NCBI GenBank assembly: GCA_016705545.1
Contig: JADIYA010000007.1
Location: 62,001-126,000 of the forward strand
Length of the DNA stretch: 64,000 nt
Direction of reading: 5' to 3'
Source of the DNA: Flavobacteriales bacterium
Lineage (GTDB): Bacteria > Bacteroidota > Bacteroidia > Flavobacteriales_F > PHOS-HE28
Position numbers and translations under genes: made by a program. Below the pieces are notes generated by a model. That model was not told the origin of the DNA and did no database searches. It saw only the letters and a list, made by a program, of their open reading frames with translations. Below are positions 21,031 through 29,742 of the stretch, piece after piece (position 1 is the first letter of the stretch; each line of letters begins with the position of its first letter).

Positions 21031-23076
21031 TTGCTCAGGCAACTGAACAAGCAGTTCGCCATTCGTCGGGTTGGGCATCAGCACCAAATCCTGACCACCT
21101 TGTTCCACCACCCCCGTACTGAACTCCGCCACCAGCACGCTCGGCTCGGTGATCACCGGCGGGTTATAGTCGAAATAGATGTTGGCGATGTTCTCGATGA
21201 GGGTGCCTGGCTCGATCGGCAATCGAGGCCTTACGCGGAAGCCCACGAAGCCGTGGCTCAGTGGCTCGTTCACGTTGCTATCGGGCAGCAGGATGTTCGG
21301 GAAGTTGAACCGCAGGATGCCATGGCCGGTGAGGTTCCAGTTCATCGCGTGCGAGGCCGCACCCACCTCGACGGTGGCTGGATCAAGAGTGGATGGCAGC
21401 GTGTCGGTGACCACCACATGGAAAGCTGTGTCCGTGCCGGTGTTCTGGAATCGGATCACGTAGTCGATCCATTCATCTTGATCGATGAAGTACACCTCAT
21501 CGCTTTGGCCGGTGCTGGTGCTTGCCAGTTTGTCGTTGGGGTCGTAGCTGGCCGTGACGGTTTGCTGCGATGTCCACGCATTGTTGGCCGGAACAGCATC
21601 GGTGTTCGTGGTGGAAACCGTGGCTGTGGCATTGAGCGTGGTGCCGATGAGACCGATGTCCGGTGGCACCTGTAAATGCACGAAGCGATAGGTGCTCGCA
21701 TAAGCGCCAATGCCAGTCAGGCTCCATGAGACGGTGTTGCCAACCACCGACGACGGCGTGGGCGATGCCGAAACGAAGCTGAGCACCGGATCGAACTCGA
21801 AGGTGAGCGTGCTGGCACCTGCGTTCGCAGCCGTGTTGTTGCGCAGGTTCAGCCCATACAAGAGCTGGAAGCCCGGACGTGCCGGTCCGTTGCATCCGGT
21901 CACCTGGGCATCCAGCGGGAAAAGCGATGAACAGCCGATCGGCCTGGTCACGCTGCTCTGTGAGCCATCCAACGTGAAGGGACCGGGGCATTCCTGCTGC
22001 GCTCCGGGATGGATCACCGTGTGGTCGTAGGTGCCGAGCGGCAGGTTCGTGCTGTAGCCGCTGATGGCGTTCGAGGTGGCATAGTAAGGTCCCGGCGTGA
22101 ACTCCACGATGGCCTGCGGGATCTTGTTCTCGTTGAACTGCCAGGTGCAGTTGGCATTGCCATCGATGAAGACCGGACCGTTCACATTCGCGCAGCCGTT
22201 GCCCAAGTCGTCGATCACTGCGACGGTCTGGTCCCAGCAGAGCTCATCATCGAAAGGACCGTTGGTCTCGGCAACGACCTTCAGCACATAGGTCCCCGGA
22301 GAAAGCTGGCCATGCGCACCGGCCGTGCCTGGACCGATAGGAACCGACGAGAGCAAGTTGCCGCTCGGCCGGTAGATGCGCAGGGTCATCAGCTGAGAGG
22401 ACAGCGGGCTCACCGCATAGGCGAAGGTGCCGTTGTTGCCGCCAGCGCACGATCCCTGCACGTCATAGACCATGACGTTGGGCCAAACTGCCTCCGTGCT
22501 CATGACCACCTGGCTCTCACCAGGGCAGCCGTTCGCATCCTCCCAAGTGATCGTCTGAAAAGATCCCGCAGGCACATCCATTTCCACGCGGACCAGCGAA
22601 TCCATGCCCGTGCAGTTCGTGCATTGCACAACGGAAACACCTTCGACCTCTGCGGGTCCGGTGATCGTGAACGGGGGTGCGCCCCAGATGTATGCACCGT
22701 ATTGGGCTTGATTGAACAGCGTGAGCTCCGCCATGGGAAGGCTTCCCGGGCAATGCGCGAGGTTGGCATAGGTCTGGCCGCCTTGCTGCATGCTGGATAC
22801 GCCCACATCGCCTTGTCCAAAGGCCTGTGTACCCACGAAGTCCGTCACCGTTACGCTATAGGTACCGGGCAGCAGGCCCGTGATGATCTCTGTGGTGGCG
22901 CCCGTGTTCCACGCGATCGTGTACGGCGGAACACCGCCACTGATCAAGGCTTCCATGATGCCAGTCGGATAGCCGCACGCTGATTGGACGGGGTTGACCA
23001 CATCCACTTGCAGCGCAACGATGCGTAACGATCCGAATAGTGCGAGCGCGAAGGAGAGGGTCCTGTTCCTGGTCAT
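21001..23076 (-). CDS. Tandem paralogue 7: secreted SprB/DUF11 protein with truncated sorting domain
   Basis: A 691-residue protein with signal peptide MTRNRTLSFALALFGSLRIV. Next comes an SprB-like repeat (GTYSVTVTDFVGTQ), the Cys-bracketed loop CANVNGPVFIDGNANC, ARPGFQLLYGLNLRN, ASYDPNDK, DEWIDYVIRFQNTGTDTAFH and IYFDYNPPVITEPS. The type A sorting domain begins (LVLMPNPTNGELLVQLPEQG) but is cut short after about 25 residues, where sequence of the next paralogue's SprB region follows. The start ATG overlaps the stop of the upstream paralogue (ATGA). It is probably exported to the outer membrane but may have lost its T9SS signal. Function is unknown. Confidence 0.85.
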   Translation of the reverse strand: MTRNRTLSFALALFGSLRIVALQVDVVNPVQSACGYPTGIMEALISGGVPPYTIAWNTGATTEIITGLLPGTYSVTVTDFVGTQAFGQGDVGVSSMQQGGQTYANLAHCPGSLPMAELTLFNQAQYGAYIWGAPPFTITGPAEVEGVSVVQCTNCTGMDSLVRVEMDVPAGSFQTITWEDANGCPGESQVVMSTEAVWPNVMVYDVQGSCAGGNNGTFAYAVSPLSSQLMTLRIYRPSGNLLSSVPIGPGTAGAHGQLSPGTYVLKVVAETNGPFDDELCWDQTVAVIDDLGNGCANVNGPVFIDGNANCTWQFNENKIPQAIVEFTPGPYYATSNAISGYSTNLPLGTYDHTVIHPGAQQECPGPFTLDGSQSSVTRPIGCSSLFPLDAQVTGCNGPARPGFQLLYGLNLRNNTAANAGASTLTFEFDPVLSFVSASPTPSSVVGNTVSWSLTGIGAYASTYRFVHLQVPPDIGLIGTTLNATATVSTTNTDAVPANNAWTSQQTVTASYDPNDKLASTSTGQSDEVYFIDQDEWIDYVIRFQNTGTDTAFHVVVTDTLPSTLDPATVEVGAASHAMNWNLTGHGILRFNFPNILLPDSNVNEPLSHGFVGFRVRPRLPIEPGTLIENIANIYFDYNPPVITEPSVLVAEFSTGVVEQGGQDLVLMPNPTNGELLVQLPEQGHDGPVPTR

Positions 23077-25295
23077 TGGCCGATCTTGATGAAGCGTTCG
23101 TTGCGGGTCTCATTCACCGTGTGCATGCGCAGGAAGTATGCGCCATCCTCCAAGTGCCCGATGGCGATCCCCGACGCGGGGATGGGGCCGCTGCCTTGTT
23201 CCAAGGTCGCACCCGAAGAGGAAACGACTTCCCACCGGAGCACCTTGGCCGCGACCGATGCCTCGCTCAAGCGCACACGGTCCATCGCAGGGTTCGGGCT
23301 CAGCAATGCTTCAGAAGGCAATGCATCATTCACCCCCGTGCTGAACTCCGCCACCAGCACGCTCGGCTCGGTGATCACCGGCGGGTTGAAGTCGAAGTAG
23401 ATGTTGGCGATGTTCTCGATCACGGTGCCGGGCAACAATGGCAATTGCGGCCAGATGCGGAAGGTGACGAATCCATGGCTCGCTACCTCGTCTGTGGTGC
23501 TATCGGGAAGCGCGATGCCGGCAAAGCGCCATTCCACCACCCTCCCGGGTTTGAACCGGATGCTGAACCCATGCGATGCCGCGCCCTGCTCGAACGTGGC
23601 CATGTCCAGCCATGCTGAAAGCGTATCGGTGATCACGACCGTGAAGGCCGTATCCGTTCCCGTATTCTGGAACCGGATCGTGTAGTCGATCCATTCGTCC
23701 TGAGCGATGAAGTACTGCGAAGCGCTTTGGCCGCTGCTCGTGCGAGCCAACTTGTCGTTGGGGTCGTAGCTGCCCGTGATCACATCGCTCCAAGTTGCCA
23801 CGTTGTTGCCTGGATCGGCTTCTGTGAACGATTGCGTCGCTTCAAGAATGTGTGTGATGGCGGTTCCGAGCAGTCCCGGATCCGGTGGAACCTGCAGTAC
23901 GACGGAGAAGTCGAGCATGTCAAAGCCGACCATCGGCGGCAGGTCGCTCCATGTGATCACGTTACCCACCACGCTTGTCGGTGTCGGCGCGGCGCCGATG
24001 AACGACATCGATGGGTCGAAGGTGAAGGTGGCATCCACTGATGAGGATAGCTGCCCACTCATGTTGCGCACCTGCCCCTGCACTTGATGAACGAATCCCG
24101 GCCTGGCCGGACCAGCTGAAATGAACGTCTCCAGATCCAGATCGACCAGGCTGCTGTCCGCCAGGTCTAGCACCGCCAGCGGAACAGGAACGGTCAAGTC
24201 GAATGGGACTGGCGAAGAGGATGGGCACAGCGGATAGAGATCGGATCCGCTCGGCGCCAGGGTGTATGATCCGAGCGGAAGATTCCGGGAGTACTCCCCG
24301 TGCGTACTGGTGATGGCCAGTTCCGACCCGGGCTCGATGTTCAGGACCCTGAAGGGCACGCCAGGATCGTTCGCATCCTGCGCGCAATCCTGGTCATGAT
24401 CGATGAACAAGGTGCCCGAAACATTGCCGCATGCCGAACCGAGGTCCTCGATCACGAAGGGAATGATCTCCGTGCACTCAGACGGCAATCCTGGTGAGCC
24501 AGCGATCCGCCGATATTCATAGGCGCCAGGTGCTAATTCAGAATAGCGGAGCATGTTGCCACCGAGGAATTGATAGCCCACTTGCAAGGTGATGTCCACA
24601 CCGTTCTGCCACAGCGACAGCCAATTCCCGCCACCATCGAACCATGCCGGGTTGATCCAGACCTCGATCGCTCCATTCGCCCCACCACCGCACGCACCTT
24701 CAATCAAGGTGATCTCCGATGGATAGGCCGGATTGATCAAGGTATCGATGAAGCTGCCGCTTCCAGGACAACCGAATGCATCTGTCACGGTGTAGTCATA
24801 CACGGTCCCGTAACAGAAATCCGTGAAAACCGGCATGCCCAAGAAGTTGGCGTAGAAGGTGACGGATGGGTCCGACCACGTCACGGTGTATGGAGCCGTT
24901 CCGTCGAAGAAGTGCATATAGCGGGCTCCGTTGCACGCTCCCGGGCAGGCCACGCCGGTGTGGCCGAACAGATCATCAACGCCATAACTCACTTGCCCAC
25001 CGCCGATGCTCGTCAGCCCAGGCTGATTGATCACGGTGACTTGGGCGGTGGCCCATTCACCAAAGAAGTCAGTGACGGTGAGGCTGTACGTGCCAGCGCC
25101 CACATTCATGAGCTCCGGACCATCTGACCCGTCCGACCAAGCGTACGTAAGGGGTTCCATGGCCGGTCCATCGATGTACACGGTCACGTATCCATTGCCG
25201 TTACCGCATGTCTCGGGATAGGGTGTCAACTGGATGTTGAACGCGGATGCACCTGCAGCCAAGGCGCACGATGCAAGCAGGAAGGAAGCACGCAT
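23073..25295 (-). CDS. Tandem paralogue 6: secreted SprB/DUF11 protein with T9SS type A sorting domain
   Basis: A complete protein of 740 residues with signal peptide MRASFLLASCALAAGASA. Domains in order: SprB-like repeat (GTYSLTVTDFFG, residues 70-80); a diverged middle region; the loop CGNVSGTLFIDHDQDC near 290; two DUF11-like beta-domains (ARPGFVHQVQGQVRN; GSYDPNDK near 512; DEWIDYTIRFQNTGTDTAF); IYFDFNPPVITEPSVLVAEF; and a type A sorting tail (LLSPNPAMDRVRL...GAYFLRMHTVNETRNERFIK). It is separated from the upstream gene by three bases and overlaps the downstream one by four, so it is part of one long operon. Confidence 0.9.
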   Translation of the reverse strand: MRASFLLASCALAAGASAFNIQLTPYPETCGNGNGYVTVYIDGPAMEPLTYAWSDGSDGPELMNVGAGTYSLTVTDFFGEWATAQVTVINQPGLTSIGGGQVSYGVDDLFGHTGVACPGACNGARYMHFFDGTAPYTVTWSDPSVTFYANFLGMPVFTDFCYGTVYDYTVTDAFGCPGSGSFIDTLINPAYPSEITLIEGACGGGANGAIEVWINPAWFDGGGNWLSLWQNGVDITLQVGYQFLGGNMLRYSELAPGAYEYRRIAGSPGLPSECTEIIPFVIEDLGSACGNVSGTLFIDHDQDCAQDANDPGVPFRVLNIEPGSELAITSTHGEYSRNLPLGSYTLAPSGSDLYPLCPSSSPVPFDLTVPVPLAVLDLADSSLVDLDLETFISAGPARPGFVHQVQGQVRNMSGQLSSSVDATFTFDPSMSFIGAAPTPTSVVGNVITWSDLPPMVGFDMLDFSVVLQVPPDPGLLGTAITHILEATQSFTEADPGNNVATWSDVITGSYDPNDKLARTSSGQSASQYFIAQDEWIDYTIRFQNTGTDTAFTVVITDTLSAWLDMATFEQGAASHGFSIRFKPGRVVEWRFAGIALPDSTTDEVASHGFVTFRIWPQLPLLPGTVIENIANIYFDFNPPVITEPSVLVAEFSTGVNDALPSEALLSPNPAMDRVRLSEASVAAKVLRWEVVSSSGATLEQGSGPIPASGIAIGHLEDGAYFLRMHTVNETRNERFIKIGQ

Positions 25296-25298
25296 GGT

Positions 25299-27546
25299 TC
25301 AGAGGTTAAGGAAGCGCTCGCGCACTTCCATTCCATTGGTCATGGTGGCGATGAGCAGGTAAGCGCCTGCTTTCAGCGTTGAGACGTCGATGGCTGCTGA
25401 TGATGAACGGACCGATCGCTGGACCACCTCGCGGCCGTCCGCGGCGACGATCCGTACCGAGCGGATCTCGATGGGCGAGACCACATTCAGCTGATCGATG
25501 ACCGGCACCGGCGAAAGCAGCAAGTTGGCTATGCGCTCCTCTCCTACCCCCGTGCTGAACTCCGCCACCAGCACACTCGGCGGTGTGATCACAGGCGGGT
25601 TGAAGTCGAAGTAGATGTTGGCGATGTTCTCGACCATGGTGCCGGGTGCGATGGGCAGGTGCGGCTTGATGCGGAACTGCACAAGGCCATGCGAAGCAGG
25701 CTCGTTCACGTTGCTGTCCGGCAACTGGATGTTGTTGAAGATGAAACGCACGATGCCTTGACCAGCCATTTGCGTGATGCAGCTGTGCGAGCGCGGACCA
25801 AGCTCGAAAGTGCCGGGATCGAGCGTCGGCGGGAGCGTGTCGGTGATCACCACGTTGAAGGCCGTGTCCGTTCCCGTGTTCTGGAAGCGGATGGTGTAGT
25901 CGATCCACTCGTCCTGATCGATGTAGTAGAGCGCGTCGCTCAACTGGCTGCTGGTCGAGGCCAGCTTGTCGTTGGGGTCGTAGCTGCCGGTCACGGTGCG
26001 CAAGTGCACCGTGCTGTTGTTGGTCAGGTTCGTTTCGGGCTGCGCGATGCTCGCCGTGGCGCTGTGCATGAGTTCGGTGCCGATCAAGGCCGGGTTCGGC
26101 GGCACCTGCAGGTTCACGTTGATGTGCCGATTGCCGAATGAGGTGAGCTGCGCGAGCGTCCAGGTGAGGGTGTTGCCGTTCACCACGGGCGTCGGGCTGG
26201 CACTGGTGAACGTGAGCGCCGGATCGAAGGTGCAGGACACGGTGAGCGTGCCGGTTCCGCCGAGCGTCTCGTGATGGATGTGCAGGCACAGGTTGATGAT
26301 TGAAGCCAGGACGCGCTGGGCCTGAACCGATGAAAAGCTCAATGTCACGCGGCACCAGTACCGTATCGCCCATGTTCTGCGTCACGGATTGCCCGTTGCT
26401 TCCCAGATTGAATGGGATCGGCCCGCCGATGCAATGCTCGTCGAGCACTGCAGAAGCTTGTTCGACCGTGTAGGACCCGGTGGGCAAATTGACCTGGTAG
26501 TATCCATTGGCCCCGGACATCGCAGTGTAGCCTCCAGGTTCGATCAGCATCACCTCGTTCGGCACGCGCGTCTCGAGGCCCGCCATGATGCAATCCTGGT
26601 TATCGTCCATATGGACCGTGCCCTTCAGCGTGCCACAGGGTCCGGGCATCTCAGGCACGGTGAACCACACGGTGTCCGTGCAGTAATCCTCAGATATAAA
26701 GAAGTACCCTTCAAGCCATTCGTAAGCGGAGTCCTCGAATCTCGGCGACGAGACCAGCGCGTATTCGCCCGGCGCAAGGTCCTGCCGGAGGATGGTGTGC
26801 GGGACCTGGCCGAACATCTGGCCGACCGTGTACTGATCGGCGAGCGCGCCAGCCTGCGTGCCATCGCGGACCAGCCGCAACAGGTAGGGGTCATCGTTGG
26901 GCGATTCGTCCACTTGGACCAAGGCGCTCCCGTTGTACCCAGCAGCGCACGCCGCATCCACCATCAGCACTTGCCGTTGAGGGTGCGCAGGCGGCTGCGG
27001 CACCTGCCCGTAGATCGTTCCCGGACAACCATTGGCATCGGTGAAAGCGATGGACAGCGGGGTGCCAGCAGGAGGCCAGATATCGAAGTTGCCCACATAC
27101 AAGGCGGCGTAGCCATTCGGACCATTGATCACATCGGAGACATAATTCCCCGATAGGGTCAATGGAGGAACGCCCGTATTGTAAATGCTAGCCTGTCCGA
27201 GCATCCGGAATGGAGGGCCGAGCATTTGGTCAGGGCAGCCGACCATTCCGTCCACATACGCTTCGAAGGGATAGGGCGAGAGCGTGAAATCCGCAGTGGC
27301 CTGTTCCAGGTTCGCGTCCGTTACGGTGACGCTGTAGGTGCCCGCAACCAGATCGTTCAGCCACGAATCCGTGGAGCCCGTGTTCCAGGAATAGGTGTAA
27401 GGCTCCGTCCCGCCTTGTGGCTGCGCGTAGATCGATCCGGTCGGGTAAGTGCAGAATGCCGGTATGTACATCTGTATGCTCACCGTGACGGAAAGCGCGG
27501 GCGAACTGATCAGCGCGCAGAAGACGAATGCGTTGAGTTGTTTCAT
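25299..27546 (-). CDS. Tandem paralogue 5: secreted SprB/DUF11 protein with T9SS sorting domain, one frameshift
   Basis: Signal peptide MKQLNAFVFCALISSPALS, SprB repeat GTYSVTVTDANLEQ, then CGTLKGTVHMDDNQDC near residue 320. The frame breaks at about 26285-26305, after ARPGFNHQ. It continues in another frame with LCLHIHHETLGGTGTLTV, GSYDPNDK, DEWIDYTIRFQNTGTDTAFN, IYFDFNPPVITPPS and a full sorting tail (LLLSPVPVIDQLNV...GAYLLIATMTNGMEVRERFL). One missing base explains the break. Restored length is about 748 residues. The gap to the downstream paralogue is three bases and to the upstream one eight bases. Function is unknown; surface display is inferred from the sorting tail. Confidence 0.87.
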
Positions 27547-27554
27547 GGCGGCGG

Positions 27555-29735
27555 TTATTCGTGCTCGATGAGGAATGGATGGTGCAACTGGTTGCCCTCA
27601 GAGTCCGTGGCCCGGAGGAGGTAGGCGCCCGAAGGAAGCCCTTGCAGACCCACCAAGGCGCGGTGTCCTTGTATCGGCTCTTCGCGGACCATGCGCCCAT
27701 CCAAGGTCAGGATCGACAGCCGCGTCAGCAGTGTGGTCGAATGAACGTTCAATTGTGTTCGCGCTGGAACGGGGTAGACTTGAAGGTGGTCCGTGCTCAT
27801 CTCTCCCACCCCCGTACTGAACTCCGCCGTAAGCACGCTCGGCTCGGTGATCACCGGCGGGTTGAAGTCGAAATAGATGTTGGCGATGTTCTCGATCACA
27901 GTGGCAGGAGCGATGGGCAAGTGCGGTCGGATGCGGAAGCTGATGAGCCCATGGCTCTGCGGTTCGTTCACGTTGCTGTCCGGCAGCAGGATATTCGGGA
28001 ATATGAACTTGAGCGTGCCTTGCCCTTGCACGTTCCACGTGTGCTGGTGCGATGCAGTGACCAGTGAGATCGTCGCTGGGTCCAAGGTGGGTGGCAACGT
28101 GTCCGTGACCACGATGTTAAAGGCCGTGTCCGTGCCGGTGTTCTGGAATCGGATCACGTAATCGATCCAATCATCCTCGTTGATGAAATAGAGCGACTCA
28201 CTCGCCCGCGTGCTGGTGTAAGCGGTCTTGTCATTCGGGTCATAACTGCCCGTGACCGTGATCGCGGCATTAGCAGTGTTATTGCTTAGCTCGCCATCGG
28301 TGTTCGCCGTGGAGACTCCGGCGCTTGCGAGCAGGTCCGTTCCGATCAAGCCCACATCGGGCGGAACTTGCAGGCGGATGAAATAGTCACGGTCCTGGAA
28401 GAGGCTGAGCGCCGATTGGTTCCAGGTGAGCGTATTGCCGCTGACCACCGGTGTTGGCGTTGCACTGATGAAGGTCAGCCCAGGATCGAAGGTGAGCGTG
28501 GTGGTGGTGGCACCGCTCGATGAGGACGAGAGGTTCTCCACGTGCATGGTGTAGTGCAGCTCGAAACCGGGGCGCGCTGGGCCGGATGCCAGGCTGATGG
28601 CCACATCCAGCGGGATCGTGGGCTGGTGACCGATGTTGACGATCGCCGTATTGCCGTTGACAGTGGCTGCTGCGGGGCAGCTCTGTGCGATGGCAGGTGC
28701 GCTGGTGGTCATGGTGTAGCTGCCGTTCGGCACCACCACGGAATAGCTGCCGCCGCTGGTGGTGTAATAGGGACCCGGCTGGATCTCCACTACCACGTTC
28801 GAAGCGTTCGCTTCGGTGTCCAGGCAATCGCTGTTGTAATCCATGTAGGTGCTGCCGGAAATGCTGCCGCAAGTGGGCCCCAGGTCAGGTATCGTTACCA
28901 AGATGCTGTCCGAGGCACAGCCAGCGCCCTGGAGCAACGAAAGCGTAATACCCAGACGGTGCATCAGGTAATAGTTCCCGGGTTCCAAGCCGACGAATGC
29001 ATACACATTGGGAGCAACCGATTGGAAATTGTTCGCCCATCCCTCAAACTCATTGCTCCCTTCGGATTTCAGTATGTAGTACGTATCGGTCGTCGGTTCG
29101 GGAGTAGTGGTGAAAGTGACCTGGCCCGAAGCCACGTTGGCGCATGAGCCCTGCACGTCCACCACCGCGAAACTGGGCCATGAAGTGATCGGGTACCCAG
29201 CCGTGAAGCTCAATGTACCGGTGCATCCGTTCACATCCCAAAAGGTCACCATCTGTCCACTACCCGGAGGGATCGGGCCGGGATTCAGGTAATAGTTGCC
29301 AGGACCTGCCGGAGGCGGCACTACATCAATGAACCCCTGCGAAGCGGACCAGGGACTCACATCGGCTGGCACCCCAGTCGGCTGGGGGGGAAAGAAGAAC
29401 TCATGGTAATTCTGGCCGGGGCAATAGGCGTGCGGGAAGTTGTAGTCGAACGCTCCGTAGTCCACGCTGATCACGGTGGCTTGCTCGGTCACTTGCGTGC
29501 CCACGAAGTCGGTAACGGTAACACTGTAGGTACCTGGGCTCAGGTTGGTTATTCCTTCCGTGGTCTCACCGCCGCCCCAGAGGTAGGTATAGGGTGGTAC
29601 CCCGCCCGAGACCTGCGCGTAAACTGAACCATTCGCATAGGTGCAGGTCTCGTTCAGCACTTGAAGGTCAACCGTTAGTGCCAACGCCTGGATCGATGCG
29701 AGCAGGAATGCGGATCCGAACAGTGCTTTGATCAT
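27555..29735 (-). CDS. Tandem paralogue 4: secreted SprB/DUF11 protein with T9SS type A sorting domain
   Basis: An intact 726-residue protein with signal peptide MIKALFGSAFLLASIQALA. The SprB-like repeat with GTYSVTVTDFVGTQ is followed by a unique aromatic-rich stretch (HAYCPGQNYHEFFFPP), a second SprB-like half (VVDVQGSCANVASG), CGSISGSTYMDYNSDC, ARPGFELHYTMHVEN, GSYDPNDK near 498, DDWIDYVIRFQNTGTDTAFN and IYFDFNPPVITEPSVLTAEF near 622. The type A sorting tail is LQVYPVPARTQLNV...GAYLLRATDSEGN. Being complete, it is the best reference for the array. Gaps to neighbours are seven and eight bases. Confidence 0.92.
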   Translation of the reverse strand: MIKALFGSAFLLASIQALALTVDLQVLNETCTYANGSVYAQVSGGVPPYTYLWGGGETTEGITNLSPGTYSVTVTDFVGTQVTEQATVISVDYGAFDYNFPHAYCPGQNYHEFFFPPQPTGVPADVSPWSASQGFIDVVPPPAGPGNYYLNPGPIPPGSGQMVTFWDVNGCTGTLSFTAGYPITSWPSFAVVDVQGSCANVASGQVTFTTTPEPTTDTYYILKSEGSNEFEGWANNFQSVAPNVYAFVGLEPGNYYLMHRLGITLSLLQGAGCASDSILVTIPDLGPTCGSISGSTYMDYNSDCLDTEANASNVVVEIQPGPYYTTSGGSYSVVVPNGSYTMTTSAPAIAQSCPAAATVNGNTAIVNIGHQPTIPLDVAISLASGPARPGFELHYTMHVENLSSSSSGATTTTLTFDPGLTFISATPTPVVSGNTLTWNQSALSLFQDRDYFIRLQVPPDVGLIGTDLLASAGVSTANTDGELSNNTANAAITVTGSYDPNDKTAYTSTRASESLYFINEDDWIDYVIRFQNTGTDTAFNIVVTDTLPPTLDPATISLVTASHQHTWNVQGQGTLKFIFPNILLPDSNVNEPQSHGLISFRIRPHLPIAPATVIENIANIYFDFNPPVITEPSVLTAEFSTGVGEMSTDHLQVYPVPARTQLNVHSTTLLTRLSILTLDGRMVREEPIQGHRALVGLQGLPSGAYLLRATDSEGNQLHHPFLIEHE

Positions 29736-29742
29736 GTGAGCT

